Positions 1-9,287 of a stretch of DNA of 64,000 nt are shown piece after piece (positions within the stretch are counted from its first letter, which is position 1; every line of letters starts with the position of its first letter). Both the position numbers and the translations under genes were made by a program. The notes under the pieces are model-generated. The model worked only from the letters and a program-made list of their open reading frames with translations, had not been told where the DNA came from and did no database searches. The stretch lies in NCBI RefSeq assembly GCF_902168175.1, contig NZ_CABHOU010000072.1:248001-312000 (forward strand), given 5' to 3'. Source of the DNA: an uncultured Chitinophaga sp. (GTDB lineage: Bacteria; Bacteroidota; Bacteroidia; Chitinophagales; Chitinophagaceae).

Positions 1-3000
1 TAACTGCTACCGACGCTTGTAGCACTTTCCCTGTAACCATTACTTACCGTCAGGATACAGTGCGTGCAGTGGGCGCATGTCTTAATAACTACCAGTTAGT
101 TCGCACCTGGATCGCTACTGATACTTGCGGTAACGCTGATAGTGTTAAACAAACCATTACTGTAGTAGATACCACTGTGCCGGTGTTCAATCCTGCTACA
201 GTGCCTGCGAACGTAACGGTTGAGTGTGACGCTATCCCTGGTGCCGCTACGGTGACAGCTACCGACGCATGTAGCACTTTCCCTGTAACCATTACTTACC
301 GTCAGGATACAGTGCGTGCAATTGGTGCATGTCTTAATAATTACCAGTTAGTTCGTACCTGGATCGCTACCGATACCTGCGGTAACGCTGACAGTGTTAA
401 ACAAACGATTACTGTAGTAGATACCACTGTGCCGGTGTTCAATCCTGCCACGGTACCTGCGAACGTAACAGTTGAATGTGACGCTATCCCTGGTGCCGCA
501 ACTGTAACAGCTACCGACGCATGTAGCACTTTCCCTGTAACAATTACTTACCGTCAGGATACAGTGCGTGCGGTTGGTGCATGTCTTAATAATTACCAGC
601 TGATCCGTACCTGGATCGCTACTGATACTTGTGGTAACGCTGACAGTGTTAAACAGACCATTACTGTAGTAGATACCACTGTGCCGGTGTTCAATCCAGC
701 CACTGTACCTGCAAACGTAACAGTTGAATGTGACGCCATCCCTGGTGCCGCTACGGTGAATGCTACCGACGCTTGTAGCACTTTCCCTGTAACAATTACT
801 TACCGTCAGGATACGGTGCGTGCAGTTGGCGTATGTCTTAATAACTACCAGTTGATCCGTACCTGGATCGCTACTGATACTTGTGGTAACGCTGACAGTG
901 TTAAACAAACGATTACTGTAGTAGATACTACTGTGCCGGTGTTCAATCCTGCCACGGTACCTGCGAACGTAACGGTTGAGTGTGACGCTATCCCTGGTGC
1001 CGCTACAGTGACTGCTACCGACGCATGTAGTACATACCCTGTAACAATTACTTACCGTCAGGACACGGTTCGTGCAGTTGGTGCATGTCTTAATAATTAC
1101 CAGTTAGTTCGTACCTGGATCGCTACTGATACCTGCGGTAACGCTGACAGTGTTAAACAGACCATTACTGTAGTAGATACAACTGTGCCGGTGTTCAATC
1201 CTGCCACTGTACCTGCGAACGTAACAGTTGAATGTGACGCTATCCCTGGTGCCGCTACGGTGACTGCTACCGACGCTTGTAGCACTTTCCCTGTAACAAT
1301 TACTTACCGTCAGGATACGGTGCGTGCAGTTGGTGCATGTCTTAATAACTACCAGTTAGTTCGCACCTGGATCGCTACTGATACCTGTGGTAACGCCGAT
1401 AGTGTTAAACAAACGATTACTGTAGTAGATACTACTGTGCCGGTGTTCAATCCAGCCACTGTACCTGCGAATGTAACGGTTGAGTGTGACGCCATCCCTG
1501 GTGCCGCTACTGTAACAGCTACCGATGCATGTAGCACTTTCCCTGTAACCATTACTTACCGTCAGGATACAGTGCGTGCAATTGGTGCATGTCTTAATAA
1601 CTACCAGTTAGTTCGTACCTGGATCGCTACTGATACTTGCGGTAACGCTGATAGTGTTAAACAAACCATTACTGTAGTAGATACTACTGTGCCGGTGTTC
1701 AATCCAGCCACGGTACCTGCGAACGTAACAGTTGAGTGTGACGCTATTCCTGGTGCCGCAACTGTAACAGCTACCGACGCATGTAGCACCTACCCTGTTC
1801 GCATCGATTACCGTCAGGACACGGTGCGCACAATTGGTGCATGTCTTAATAATTACCAGTTGATCCGTACCTGGATCGCTACTGATACTTGTGGTAACGC
1901 CGATAGTGTTAAACAAACCATTACTGTAGTAGATACTACTGTGCCGGTGTTCAATCCAGCCACTGTACCTGCAAACGTAACGGTTGAGTGTGACGCTATT
2001 CCTGGTGCCGCAACTGTAACAGCTACCGACGCATGCAGCACCTACCCTGTTCGCATTGATTACCGTCAGGACACCGTGCGCACGGTTGGTGCATGTGTAA
2101 GCAACTACCAGTTGATCCGTACCTGGATCGCTACTGATACCTGCGGTAATGCCGACAGTGTTAAACAAACCATTACTGTAGTAGATACTACTGTGCCGGT
2201 GTTCAATCCAGCCACTGTACCTGCCAACGTAACGGTTGAGTGTGACGCTATCCCTGGTGCTGCTACGGTGACTGCTACCGACGCATGTAGCACCTACCCT
2301 GTTCGCATCGATTACCGTCAGGACACGGTGCGCACAATTGGTGCATGTCTTATTAACTACCAGCTGATCCGCACCTGGATCGCTACTGATACTTGCGGTA
2401 ACGCTGATAGTGTTAAACAAACGATTACTGTAGTAGATACTACTGTGCCGGTGTTCGATCCTGCCACTGTACCTGCAAACGTAACGGTTGAGTGTGACGC
2501 TATCCCTGGTGCCGCAACTGTAACAGCTACCGACGCATGTAGCACTTTCCCTGTAACCATTACTTACCGTCAGGATACGGTGCGTGCAGTTGGTGCATGT
2601 CTTAATAACTACCAGTTAGTTCGCACCTGGATCGCTACTGATACCTGCGGTAACGCTGACAGTGTTAAACAAACCATTACTGTAGTAGATACTACTGTGC
2701 CGGTGTTCGATCCTGCCACGGTACCTGCGAACGTAACAGTTGAATGTGACGCTATCCCTGGTGCTGCTACGGTGACAGCTACCGACGCATGTAGCACCTA
2801 CCCTGTTCGCATCGATTATCGTCAGGATACGGTGCGCGCAATTGGTGCATGTCTTAATAATTACCAGTTGATCCGTACCTGGATCGCTACTGATACCTGC
2901 GGTAACGCTGACAGTGTTAAACAGATCATTACCGTGATCGATACCACTGTGCCAGTGTTTGATCCAGCCACTGTGCCGGCCGATGTGACCGTAGAATGTA

Positions 3001-4595
3001 ATGTGATTCCGGGAGCTGCCAATGTAACGGCAACCGACGCATGTAGCCAGTTCCCTGTGAGGATCGACTACCGCCAGGATACATCACGTACCGGAGCAGC
3101 TTGCGTAAACAACTACCAGTTGATCCGTACCTGGATCGCTACCGATACCTGTGGTAATATGGATAGTGTTAAACAGATCATTACCGTGATCGATACCACA
3201 CGTCCAGTATTTGATCCTGCCACTGTGCCGGCTGACGTAACAGTAGAATGTACCGCTATCCCTGGTGCTGCTGCTGTAACCGCTACCGATGCATGTAGCC
3301 AGTTCCCTGTAAGGATTGACTACCGTCAGGACACATCACGTACCACATCGACCTGTATTAATAATTACCAGTTGATCCGTACCTGGATCGCTACCGATAC
3401 CTGCGGTAACATGGACAGTGTGAAACAGATCATTACGGTGATCGATACCACACGCCCTGTGTTTGATCCTGCTACAGTACCGGCTGACGTAACAGTAGAA
3501 TGTACCGCCATCCCTGGTGCAGCTACACTGACCGCCACCGACGCCTGCAGCATCTACCCTGTTCGTATCGACTACCGCCAGGATACATCACGCACTGCTG
3601 GTGCTTGTGTAAACAACTACCAGCTGATCCGCACCTGGATTGCTACCGATACCTGCGGTAACATGGATAGTGTGAAACAGATCATTACCGTGATCGACAC
3701 TACACGCCCTGTGTTTGATCCTGCAACTGTACCGGCTGACGCCACAGTAGAATGTAACGCCATCCCGGGCGCTGCTACTGTAACAGCTACCGATGCCTGC
3801 AGCATCTACCCTGTTCGTATCGACTACCGCCAGGATACCTCCCGTACCGGTGCTGCCTGCGCGAACAACTACCAGTTGATCCGCACCTGGACCGCGATCG
3901 ATACCTGTGGTAACATGGATAGTGTGAAACAGATCATTACGGTGATCGACACCACACGCCCAGTGTTTAATCCAGCCACTGTACCGGCCGACGTGACCGT
4001 AGAATGTAATGTGATCCCGGGAGCTGCCAATGTAACGGCGACCGACGCTTGTAGCCAGTTCCCTGTGAGGATCGACTACCGCCAGGATACATCACGTACC
4101 GGAGCAGCTTGTGTAAACAACTACCAGCTGATCCGTACCTGGATCGCTACCGATACCTGTGGTAATATGGATAGTGTGAAACAGATCATTACCGTGATCG
4201 ATACTACACGTCCAGTATTTGATCCTGCCACTGTACCGGCTGATGCCACAGTAGAATGTAGCACAATACCTGCTGCTGCTGCTGTAACCGCCACCGATGC
4301 ATGTAGCCAGTTCCCTGTAAGGATTGACTACCGCCAGGATACAGCCCGTGCAGCAGGCGCCTGCTTCAACAACTACCAGTTAATCCGTACCTGGATCGCC
4401 ACCGATACCTGCGGTAACATGGATAGTGTTAAACAGGTACTGACTGTGATCGATACTACCAAACCGGTGTTCAATATGATAACAGTACCGGCCGACACCA
4501 CAGTTGAATGTAGTGCCCTGCCATCTGCTCCTGTAGTAACTGCTACGGACGCATGCAGCCCTGCCGGTGTAACTGTTACCATGACCACCAGAGTT
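1..4595 (+). repeat. 252-bp tandem coding repeats, subfamilies A and B
   Basis: Eighteen full units of exactly 252 bp (84 codons) plus the tail of another at the left edge. Units starting near 60 to 2832 (subfamily A) are nearly identical in DNA and carry VVDTTVPVF and GNADSVKQ. Units from about 3084 to 4344 (subfamily B) carry VIDTTRPVF and GNMDSVKQ. The unit near 2832 is a chimera, with an A-type first half and a B-type second half. Within B, similar segments recur at a distance of 1008 bp (four units), as seen around 2970-3120 against 3978-4128. Confidence 0.95.
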
Positions 4596-7500
4596 GATTC
4601 TGTCGGATCTTGCAGCAACTACCGCATCACCCGTACCTGGTACGCTACCGATGTGTGTGGTAACGTGGACAGCATCAAACAGGTAATCACCGTTATGGAT
4701 ACGACAAGGCCTGTATTCGTGATCACAGCGCCTGCAGATATTGCAGTGTCCTGCGATGCGATACCAACTGAGCCTACGCTTACTGCCAGCGACAACTGTA
4801 CGCCAGTGGCCGATATCCGTATCACATACGTACAAACAAGGGTGGACGGCAACTGTGCGAACAGTTACAGCCTCATCCGAACCTGGACGGCCTTCGATAT
4901 CTGTGGTAACAGCACCAGCGTACAGCAAACCATCACCGTGGCGGATACTACCAGACCGGTGTTTAACCTGCCAGCGCCTGCTAACATCACCGTAAGCTGT
5001 GACTCAATACCAACAGCGGTTACCATGACTGCTACCGATAATTGCAGTCCGGCATCAGCCATCCAGATCATACCGGGTCAGAGCATACAGCCAATACCTG
5101 GACGTTGCGCGAACAACTACCTGATCGTACGCACCTGGACAGCAATAGATGAGTGTAACAACTCAACTACGATTACCCAGACGATCACCGTAATTGACAC
5201 TACAAGGCCTGTGTTTACAGTAGCAATACCTGCCGACACTACCGTAGATTGTAGCGCAATACCACAACTGCCAGACCTGCAGGCTTCAGACAACTGTAGC
5301 CCTGTAACAAGGGTAACGCTTACTAAAAACGAGCAGCGCGTGAATATTCCGGGCGCATGCAGGAATAACTACCAGTTAATCCGCACCTGGACCGCCACAG
5401 ACGAATGTAGTAACATCCGCTCCGCAACGCAGACGATTACTGTACAGGATACCACCAGGCCGGTATTTACTACCCCTGCTCCTGCTAATGTAACTGTGAC
5501 CTGCGATAGCGTACCGCTGCAACCTGATATGAGCGCTACCGACCTTTGCAGCCCGAACGCTGTAACGGTGACTAAAAACGAACAAAGGGTGAACACTCCA
5601 GGCGCCTGCGTAAATAACTACCAGTTACTGCGCACCTGGACTGCTACCGACGAATGTGGCAACACTACCACTGTACAGCAGATCATTACTGTGCAGGATA
5701 TGGTGAAACCAAGGTTCGTAATAGCTATCCCAAGAGATACTACTGTGAACTGTGATGCGATTCCGACCATGCCTGCCCTGGCTGCTACCGACAACTGTAG
5801 CCCCGCAGCGAATGTGACGATCACCCGCAACGAACAGCGTGTGGATATAGCCGGCGCATGCGACAACAACTACAGGTTGTTACGCACCTGGACCGCTACC
5901 GACGAATGTGGTAACTATACCACTGCCCTGCAGATCATTACCGTACAGGATACCACAAGGCCGGTGTTCACCACACCGATACCTGCTAACGCAACGGTTG
6001 ATTGTGGTAATGTACCTGCACAGCCAGACCTGATCGCCACCGATAACTGTTCTGCTGCAAACAGGGTTACTGTTACCAGGAACGAACAACGCGAAGAAAT
6101 CGCTAACGCTAACTGTACCGGCAGCTACCGCCTGATCCGTACCTGGACCGCCAGGGATGAATGTGGTAACCTGACCGTTGCAACGCAGATACTCACTGTA
6201 CAGGATACCACAAGGCCGGTGTTCACCTCCGCGCCAATGAGGGATACAACAGTGAACTGTAACGAGGTGCCAGCATGGCCGGTGGTAACAGCTACCGACA
6301 ACTGTAACCCGAACGGTGTAACGATCACGATCAGTCAGACTAAACAGTTCCTGAGCGCTACCTGCAGCAACAACTACAGGCTCATACGTACCTGGACTGC
6401 GAAAGACGAATGTGGTAACACAGCCATCATGCAGCAGATACTCACCGTACAGGATACTATAAGGCCTGTGTTCTCGATCGCTCCGCCAAGGGATACTACG
6501 GTGAACTGTGATGCGATACCATCTAAACCTACTGTTACTGCTACCGACAACTGTAGCGTGAACAGCAAGGTGAAAGTGACGCAGACAGAGGTAAGGGAAA
6601 ACATCCCGAACTCCTGCAACTACAGGCTCGTACGTACCTGGACGGCTATCGACGAGTGCGGCAATTCAAACATCGTACGCCAGGTAATCACTGTACAGGA
6701 TACTACAAGGCCTGTTATTGCTCCGGCTCCGGCCAACATAACAGTAACCTGTCAGCAACCAGTACCTGCAGCGGTGGTGCTTAGAGCCACAGACAACTGT
6801 GACGGCACCTTCCCGAAAAATGCAGTGATGACAGTTGATCCATTTGTTGCAGACATCTGTAACGGTTATACCATCACCAGAAGGTGGAATGTAACGGATG
6901 CATGCGGTAACAGGGCTGAGGAAAGAGTACAGGTAATTACCATCGTACCATGTCCGAAACCAGCACTGAGACCGACGCTGCCACAGAACTGTTCAACTAA
7001 TCCATTCTTCACTATCGAAACAGTGAATCCGGTGACCAGGCCGACTTATATACTGGTAGGCGTAACGCCATCCAATGCAGTAAGGGTACCGCTGTCACAA
7101 ACCAGCAACCGCTTTAACCTGAATGGTGCTACTACTGCATCCTTCATCGTGAGAGATGGCGTAACGGGTTGCACTTCTGATACCATGACATACCAGCTGA
7201 ATTACATCCAGACACCGGTTGTAAACCTCGGCAAAGACACCAGCATATGCGGTGGCGATGGTATAGTGCTGGATGCAGGTGCTACCAACTTCAACAATAC
7301 CATTGTATGGAGTACAGGCGCCACTACACAACGTATTAAAGTACTGCAGGCTGGTACTTACTGGGTACAGGTAAGCAATGGCATCTGCGTAACCAGGGAT
7401 ACAATTAAAGTGGCCCTGATACCAATGCCGCTGATCAACCTGCCGGATACTACCATCTGTCGCGGTCAATCAGTAAGACTGAACGCAACTGTAACAGGCG

Positions 7501-8549
7501 CTACTTACCTCTGGAGCACCGGTGCCACCACCCCTGCTATCAACGTAAGCACGCAGGAACAGTTCTGGGTAAGGGTGATGAAGAACGGTTGTATCACCAT
7601 CGATACGGTGAACGTAACGGTGAATCCTCCGCCAGACATCACGCTCCGCTCAGATACCACTATCTGTCCTGGCCAGTCGGTTGTACTCACGGTTACATCT
7701 AATGCCGGCCGTGTACAATGGGTAACCGGAGAAACCGCGAACTCTATCGCGGTAAACAAAGCCGGTAACTACTGGGTAGCTGTAACAAGAGACCGTTGCA
7801 TAGTTAGAGATACCGTACAGGTGAAAATGAGATCACCGCTCAGGTTCGAACTTGGACCAGACAGGATCATTTGCCCAGACGGACGTTTCACTATCGACGC
7901 AAGGAACAATGATGCAGCGAACTACCTGTGGAATGACGGTGATCGCAACCCGATCAAGGCAATAGACAGGGCTGGTACATATATCCTGAGCATACTTGAC
8001 CGATACTGCGACAACGTAATATCAGACAGCATCAGGGTAAGAGTGGCAGGCGCTCCTAAAGTGAGCCTTGGCAACGATACCATGATCTGCCGCGGTCTTA
8101 CTTACACCATCAAACCGAAACTGCTGGAAGATGCTACGCACATCCGCTGGAGCAACGGCCAAACAGGCCCGACCCTCAACGTAACTGAGCCAGGCACTTA
8201 CTCAGTAACCGCTTATAACGATTGCGGAAGCACTACCGATGAAATCATTGTAGACTTCATGGAGTGTGAAAGCAAACCGGATATACCTAATGCCTTCTCT
8301 CCAAACGGTGACGGACGAAACGACGTCTTCCGCCCTGTGGTAAGAGGTCCGATGTATGACTATGAATTACGCATCTTCAACCGTTGGGGCGAAATGATCT
8401 TCATCTCGAAAGATCTGCACAAAGGATGGGATGGTAAATACAAAGGCAAGCCGGTTGACAATTCCACTTTCGTATGGTGGATGAGTTACAAGAAAGTTCA
8501 GAACGGACCGGTATTCATACTTAAAGGCGAAGTGACCGTAATTCGCTAA
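1..8549 (+). CDS. Giant secreted HYR-like repeat protein with type IX secretion (CHU_C) sorting domain, 5' end outside window
   Basis: The frame is open from the first base of the window, so the gene starts upstream; a methionine near base 60 would be an internal GTG valine codon and is not a start. About 2848 codons are visible. There are 28 complete units of about 84 residues (HYR-like, immunoglobulin-type fold by family knowledge), each with four conserved cysteines and the core NYQL[IV]RTW...DTCGN. These are followed by about five Ig/PKD-like domains (WSTGATT, AGTYWV motifs) and, in the last 87 residues, PNAFSPNGDGRNDVF...IFNRWG, the signature of the gliding-motility-associated C-terminal domain, which directs export by the type IX system. 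The protein is therefore probably a surface or secreted adhesin. The repeat cysteines suggest disulfide-stabilised extracellular domains. The ligand is not evident. Confidence 0.93.
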   Translation, partial: TATDACSTFPVTITYRQDTVRAVGACLNNYQLVRTWIATDTCGNADSVKQTITVVDTTVPVFNPATVPANVTVECDAIPGAATVTATDACSTFPVTITYRQDTVRAIGACLNNYQLVRTWIATDTCGNADSVKQTITVVDTTVPVFNPATVPANVTVECDAIPGAATVTATDACSTFPVTITYRQDTVRAVGACLNNYQLIRTWIATDTCGNADSVKQTITVVDTTVPVFNPATVPANVTVECDAIPGAATVNATDACSTFPVTITYRQDTVRAVGVCLNNYQLIRTWIATDTCGNADSVKQTITVVDTTVPVFNPATVPANVTVECDAIPGAATVTATDACSTYPVTITYRQDTVRAVGACLNNYQLVRTWIATDTCGNADSVKQTITVVDTTVPVFNPATVPANVTVECDAIPGAATVTATDACSTFPVTITYRQDTVRAVGACLNNYQLVRTWIATDTCGNADSVKQTITVVDTTVPVFNPATVPANVTVECDAIPGAATVTATDACSTFPVTITYRQDTVRAIGACLNNYQLVRTWIATDTCGNADSVKQTITVVDTTVPVFNPATVPANVTVECDAIPGAATVTATDACSTYPVRIDYRQDTVRTIGACLNNYQLIRTWIATDTCGNADSVKQTITVVDTTVPVFNPATVPANVTVECDAIPGAATVTATDACSTYPVRIDYRQDTVRTVGACVSNYQLIRTWIATDTCGNADSVKQTITVVDTTVPVFNPATVPANVTVECDAIPGAATVTATDACSTYPVRIDYRQDTVRTIGACLINYQLIRTWIATDTCGNADSVKQTITVVDTTVPVFDPATVPANVTVECDAIPGAATVTATDACSTFPVTITYRQDTVRAVGACLNNYQLVRTWIATDTCGNADSVKQTITVVDTTVPVFDPATVPANVTVECDAIPGAATVTATDACSTYPVRIDYRQDTVRAIGACLNNYQLIRTWIATDTCGNADSVKQIITVIDTTVPVFDPATVPADVTVECNVIPGAANVTATDACSQFPVRIDYRQDTSRTGAACVNNYQLIRTWIATDTCGNMDSVKQIITVIDTTRPVFDPATVPADVTVECTAIPGAAAVTATDACSQFPVRIDYRQDTSRTTSTCINNYQLIRTWIATDTCGNMDSVKQIITVIDTTRPVFDPATVPADVTVECTAIPGAATLTATDACSIYPVRIDYRQDTSRTAGACVNNYQLIRTWIATDTCGNMDSVKQIITVIDTTRPVFDPATVPADATVECNAIPGAATVTATDACSIYPVRIDYRQDTSRTGAACANNYQLIRTWTAIDTCGNMDSVKQIITVIDTTRPVFNPATVPADVTVECNVIPGAANVTATDACSQFPVRIDYRQDTSRTGAACVNNYQLIRTWIATDTCGNMDSVKQIITVIDTTRPVFDPATVPADATVECSTIPAAAAVTATDACSQFPVRIDYRQDTARAAGACFNNYQLIRTWIATDTCGNMDSVKQVLTVIDTTKPVFNMITVPADTTVECSALPSAPVVTATDACSPAGVTVTMTTRVDSVGSCSNYRITRTWYATDVCGNVDSIKQVITVMDTTRPVFVITAPADIAVSCDAIPTEPTLTASDNCTPVADIRITYVQTRVDGNCANSYSLIRTWTAFDICGNSTSVQQTITVADTTRPVFNLPAPANITVSCDSIPTAVTMTATDNCSPASAIQIIPGQSIQPIPGRCANNYLIVRTWTAIDECNNSTTITQTITVIDTTRPVFTVAIPADTTVDCSAIPQLPDLQASDNCSPVTRVTLTKNEQRVNIPGACRNNYQLIRTWTATDECSNIRSATQTITVQDTTRPVFTTPAPANVTVTCDSVPLQPDMSATDLCSPNAVTVTKNEQRVNTPGACVNNYQLLRTWTATDECGNTTTVQQIITVQDMVKPRFVIAIPRDTTVNCDAIPTMPALAATDNCSPAANVTITRNEQRVDIAGACDNNYRLLRTWTATDECGNYTTALQIITVQDTTRPVFTTPIPANATVDCGNVPAQPDLIATDNCSAANRVTVTRNEQREEIANANCTGSYRLIRTWTARDECGNLTVATQILTVQDTTRPVFTSAPMRDTTVNCNEVPAWPVVTATDNCNPNGVTITISQTKQFLSATCSNNYRLIRTWTAKDECGNTAIMQQILTVQDTIRPVFSIAPPRDTTVNCDAIPSKPTVTATDNCSVNSKVKVTQTEVRENIPNSCNYRLVRTWTAIDECGNSNIVRQVITVQDTTRPVIAPAPANITVTCQQPVPAAVVLRATDNCDGTFPKNAVMTVDPFVADICNGYTITRRWNVTDACGNRAEERVQVITIVPCPKPALRPTLPQNCSTNPFFTIETVNPVTRPTYILVGVTPSNAVRVPLSQTSNRFNLNGATTASFIVRDGVTGCTSDTMTYQLNYIQTPVVNLGKDTSICGGDGIVLDAGATNFNNTIVWSTGATTQRIKVLQAGTYWVQVSNGICVTRDTIKVALIPMPLINLPDTTICRGQSVRLNATVTGATYLWSTGATTPAINVSTQEQFWVRVMKNGCITIDTVNVTVNPPPDITLRSDTTICPGQSVVLTVTSNAGRVQWVTGETANSIAVNKAGNYWVAVTRDRCIVRDTVQVKMRSPLRFELGPDRIICPDGRFTIDARNNDAANYLWNDGDRNPIKAIDRAGTYILSILDRYCDNVISDSIRVRVAGAPKVSLGNDTMICRGLTYTIKPKLLEDATHIRWSNGQTGPTLNVTEPGTYSVTAYNDCGSTTDEIIVDFMECESKPDIPNAFSPNGDGRNDVFRPVVRGPMYDYELRIFNRWGEMIFISKDLHKGWDGKYKGKPVDNSTFVWWMSYKKVQNGPVFILKGEVTVIR
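4596..6950 (+). repeat. Diverged HYR-like coding repeats, subfamily C
   Basis: Ten further units of about 80-86 codons that keep the RTW...D.CGN core, the VQDTTRPVF strand and the cysteine spacing, but have drifted strongly in both protein and DNA sequence. They follow the homogeneous array directly and lead into the Ig/PKD-like region. The polarity, identical units upstream and diverged units downstream, is visible by eye. Confidence 0.9.
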
Positions 8550-8583
8550 CCTGGTAAACAAACAACATTTACGGTTCTTTCAC

Positions 8584-8615
8584 AGAGAGGCTGCCTTGTG
8601 CAGCCTCTCTTTTTT
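8584..8615 (+). terminator. Intrinsic terminator of the giant repeat gene
   Basis: A perfect 11-bp stem (AGAGAGGCTGC at 8584-8594 with its complement at 8600-8610) has a 5-nt loop and is followed by a run of six T on the plus strand. It lies 35 bp after the stop codon. Confidence 0.9.
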
Positions 8616-9142
8616 CATCCCTGTTGTACCCAGTCTTTGTAATGGGTAACCATGTAAAACAGGTCTTTTCCCCGCGTATAAAAGCCGTTCGAAGAATAAG
8701 GATAATCGCCCGCATCACGACAAAGTTGCCAGTTGGCGCGCATCGGATTTGTATGCATCATGTGCAGCAGATGAACGAGCTCACGCTCGCTACTGATACC
8801 GGTTGTTTTAACCGGCGTTTCCCAGATGGCTCCCTCCGGATATCCACTCGTATGCAGCACGCGCTCAAGCATGATCGGTTGTTCCTTTCGTAATAAATGG
8901 CGCAGGCTTTCGGCGGTACCCCGCAACAGGCAATCCATCGGCTTCTCCCTGCCATTTGGCCGAAGCTCTTCCCATAACAGGTGTACATGATTGGGCATAA
9001 TTACATAACCGTAAATCCGCACGCATTTTCTGTCGTGCAGCGATTGGAGATAACGGATCACAATGTTCTTGTACTTGTCTGATGCGAGCACCCGTTGCCT
9101 GTTGTTGATACTGACGGTGCAGTAAAAAAGTTTTGGTTCCAT
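8615..9142 (-). CDS. RAYT-like / IS200-type Y1 transposase-domain protein
   Basis: A 175-residue protein with the Y1 (HUH) nuclease motif: a hydrophobic-U-hydrophobic segment GYVIMPNHVHLLW with the HVH histidine pair, followed by an ESLRHLLRK helix and the MHTNPMRANW segment typical of the REP-associated tyrosine transposase (RAYT) group. Such proteins nick single-stranded DNA at short palindromes. I chose the ATG at 9142; a longer form would need a TTG at 9163 that lies inside a TAACTTTG promoter box. It is a single gene without flanking insertion-sequence ends, which fits a domesticated or REP-linked enzyme rather than an active insertion sequence. Palindromic segments lie just upstream (9151-9226). 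The exact catalytic tyrosine was not assigned. Confidence 0.8.
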   Translation of the reverse strand: MEPKLFYCTVSINNRQRVLASDKYKNIVIRYLQSLHDRKCVRIYGYVIMPNHVHLLWEELRPNGREKPMDCLLRGTAESLRHLLRKEQPIMLERVLHTSGYPEGAIWETPVKTTGISSERELVHLLHMMHTNPMRANWQLCRDAGDYPYSSNGFYTRGKDLFYMVTHYKDWVQQG

Positions 9143-9150
9143 AGCGGTTA

Positions 9151-9226
9151 ACAATTTCTCCAAAGTTAGGGAGAGTGTTTGGAACCACGAGCCGAGAAAT
9201 TGTCAGTTTGAGAAGAGAATTTCTCC
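9151..9226. repeat. Small inverted repeats upstream of the RAYT-like gene
   Basis: ACAATTTCTC at 9151-9160 is the inverse complement of GAGAAATTGT at 9194-9203, and the latter also pairs partly with AATTTCTC at 9219-9226. Alternative hairpins are therefore possible between the transposase gene and serA. Whether they are REP-like substrates is inference. Confidence 0.45.
9161..9168 (-). promoter_or_regulatory. -7 promoter box of the RAYT-like gene
   Basis: The minus strand reads TAACTTTG, a full match to the Bacteroidota TAnnTTTG element, 18 bp before the chosen ATG. I see no clear TTTG at -33. Confidence 0.5.
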
Positions 9227-9247
9227 AGTGACACTTAATGTTGGGGC

Positions 9248-9275
9248 AAAAAAAGGAGGACGATTGTCCTCCTTT
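9248..9275 (-). terminator. Intrinsic terminator of serA
   Basis: A 10-bp perfect stem (9252-9261 with 9266-9275, loop GATT), followed on the minus strand by seven T, sits 12 bp beyond the serA stop codon. Confidence 0.88.
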
Positions 9276-9287
9276 GCTATTTTGATA

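Noticed and set aside
1608-2420. 270-codon minus-strand frame within the repeat array
   Set aside because: It follows the 252-bp period exactly and is therefore a shadow of the repeats.
4741-4995. 84-codon plus-strand frame inside the giant repeat gene
   Set aside because: It is an alternative frame of the diverged repeat region with no conserved features.
89-5071. Series of minus-strand open frames of about 62-80 codons repeating every 252 bp
   Set aside because: They are the reverse reading of the tandem coding repeat and recur with its period; none has independent gene features.
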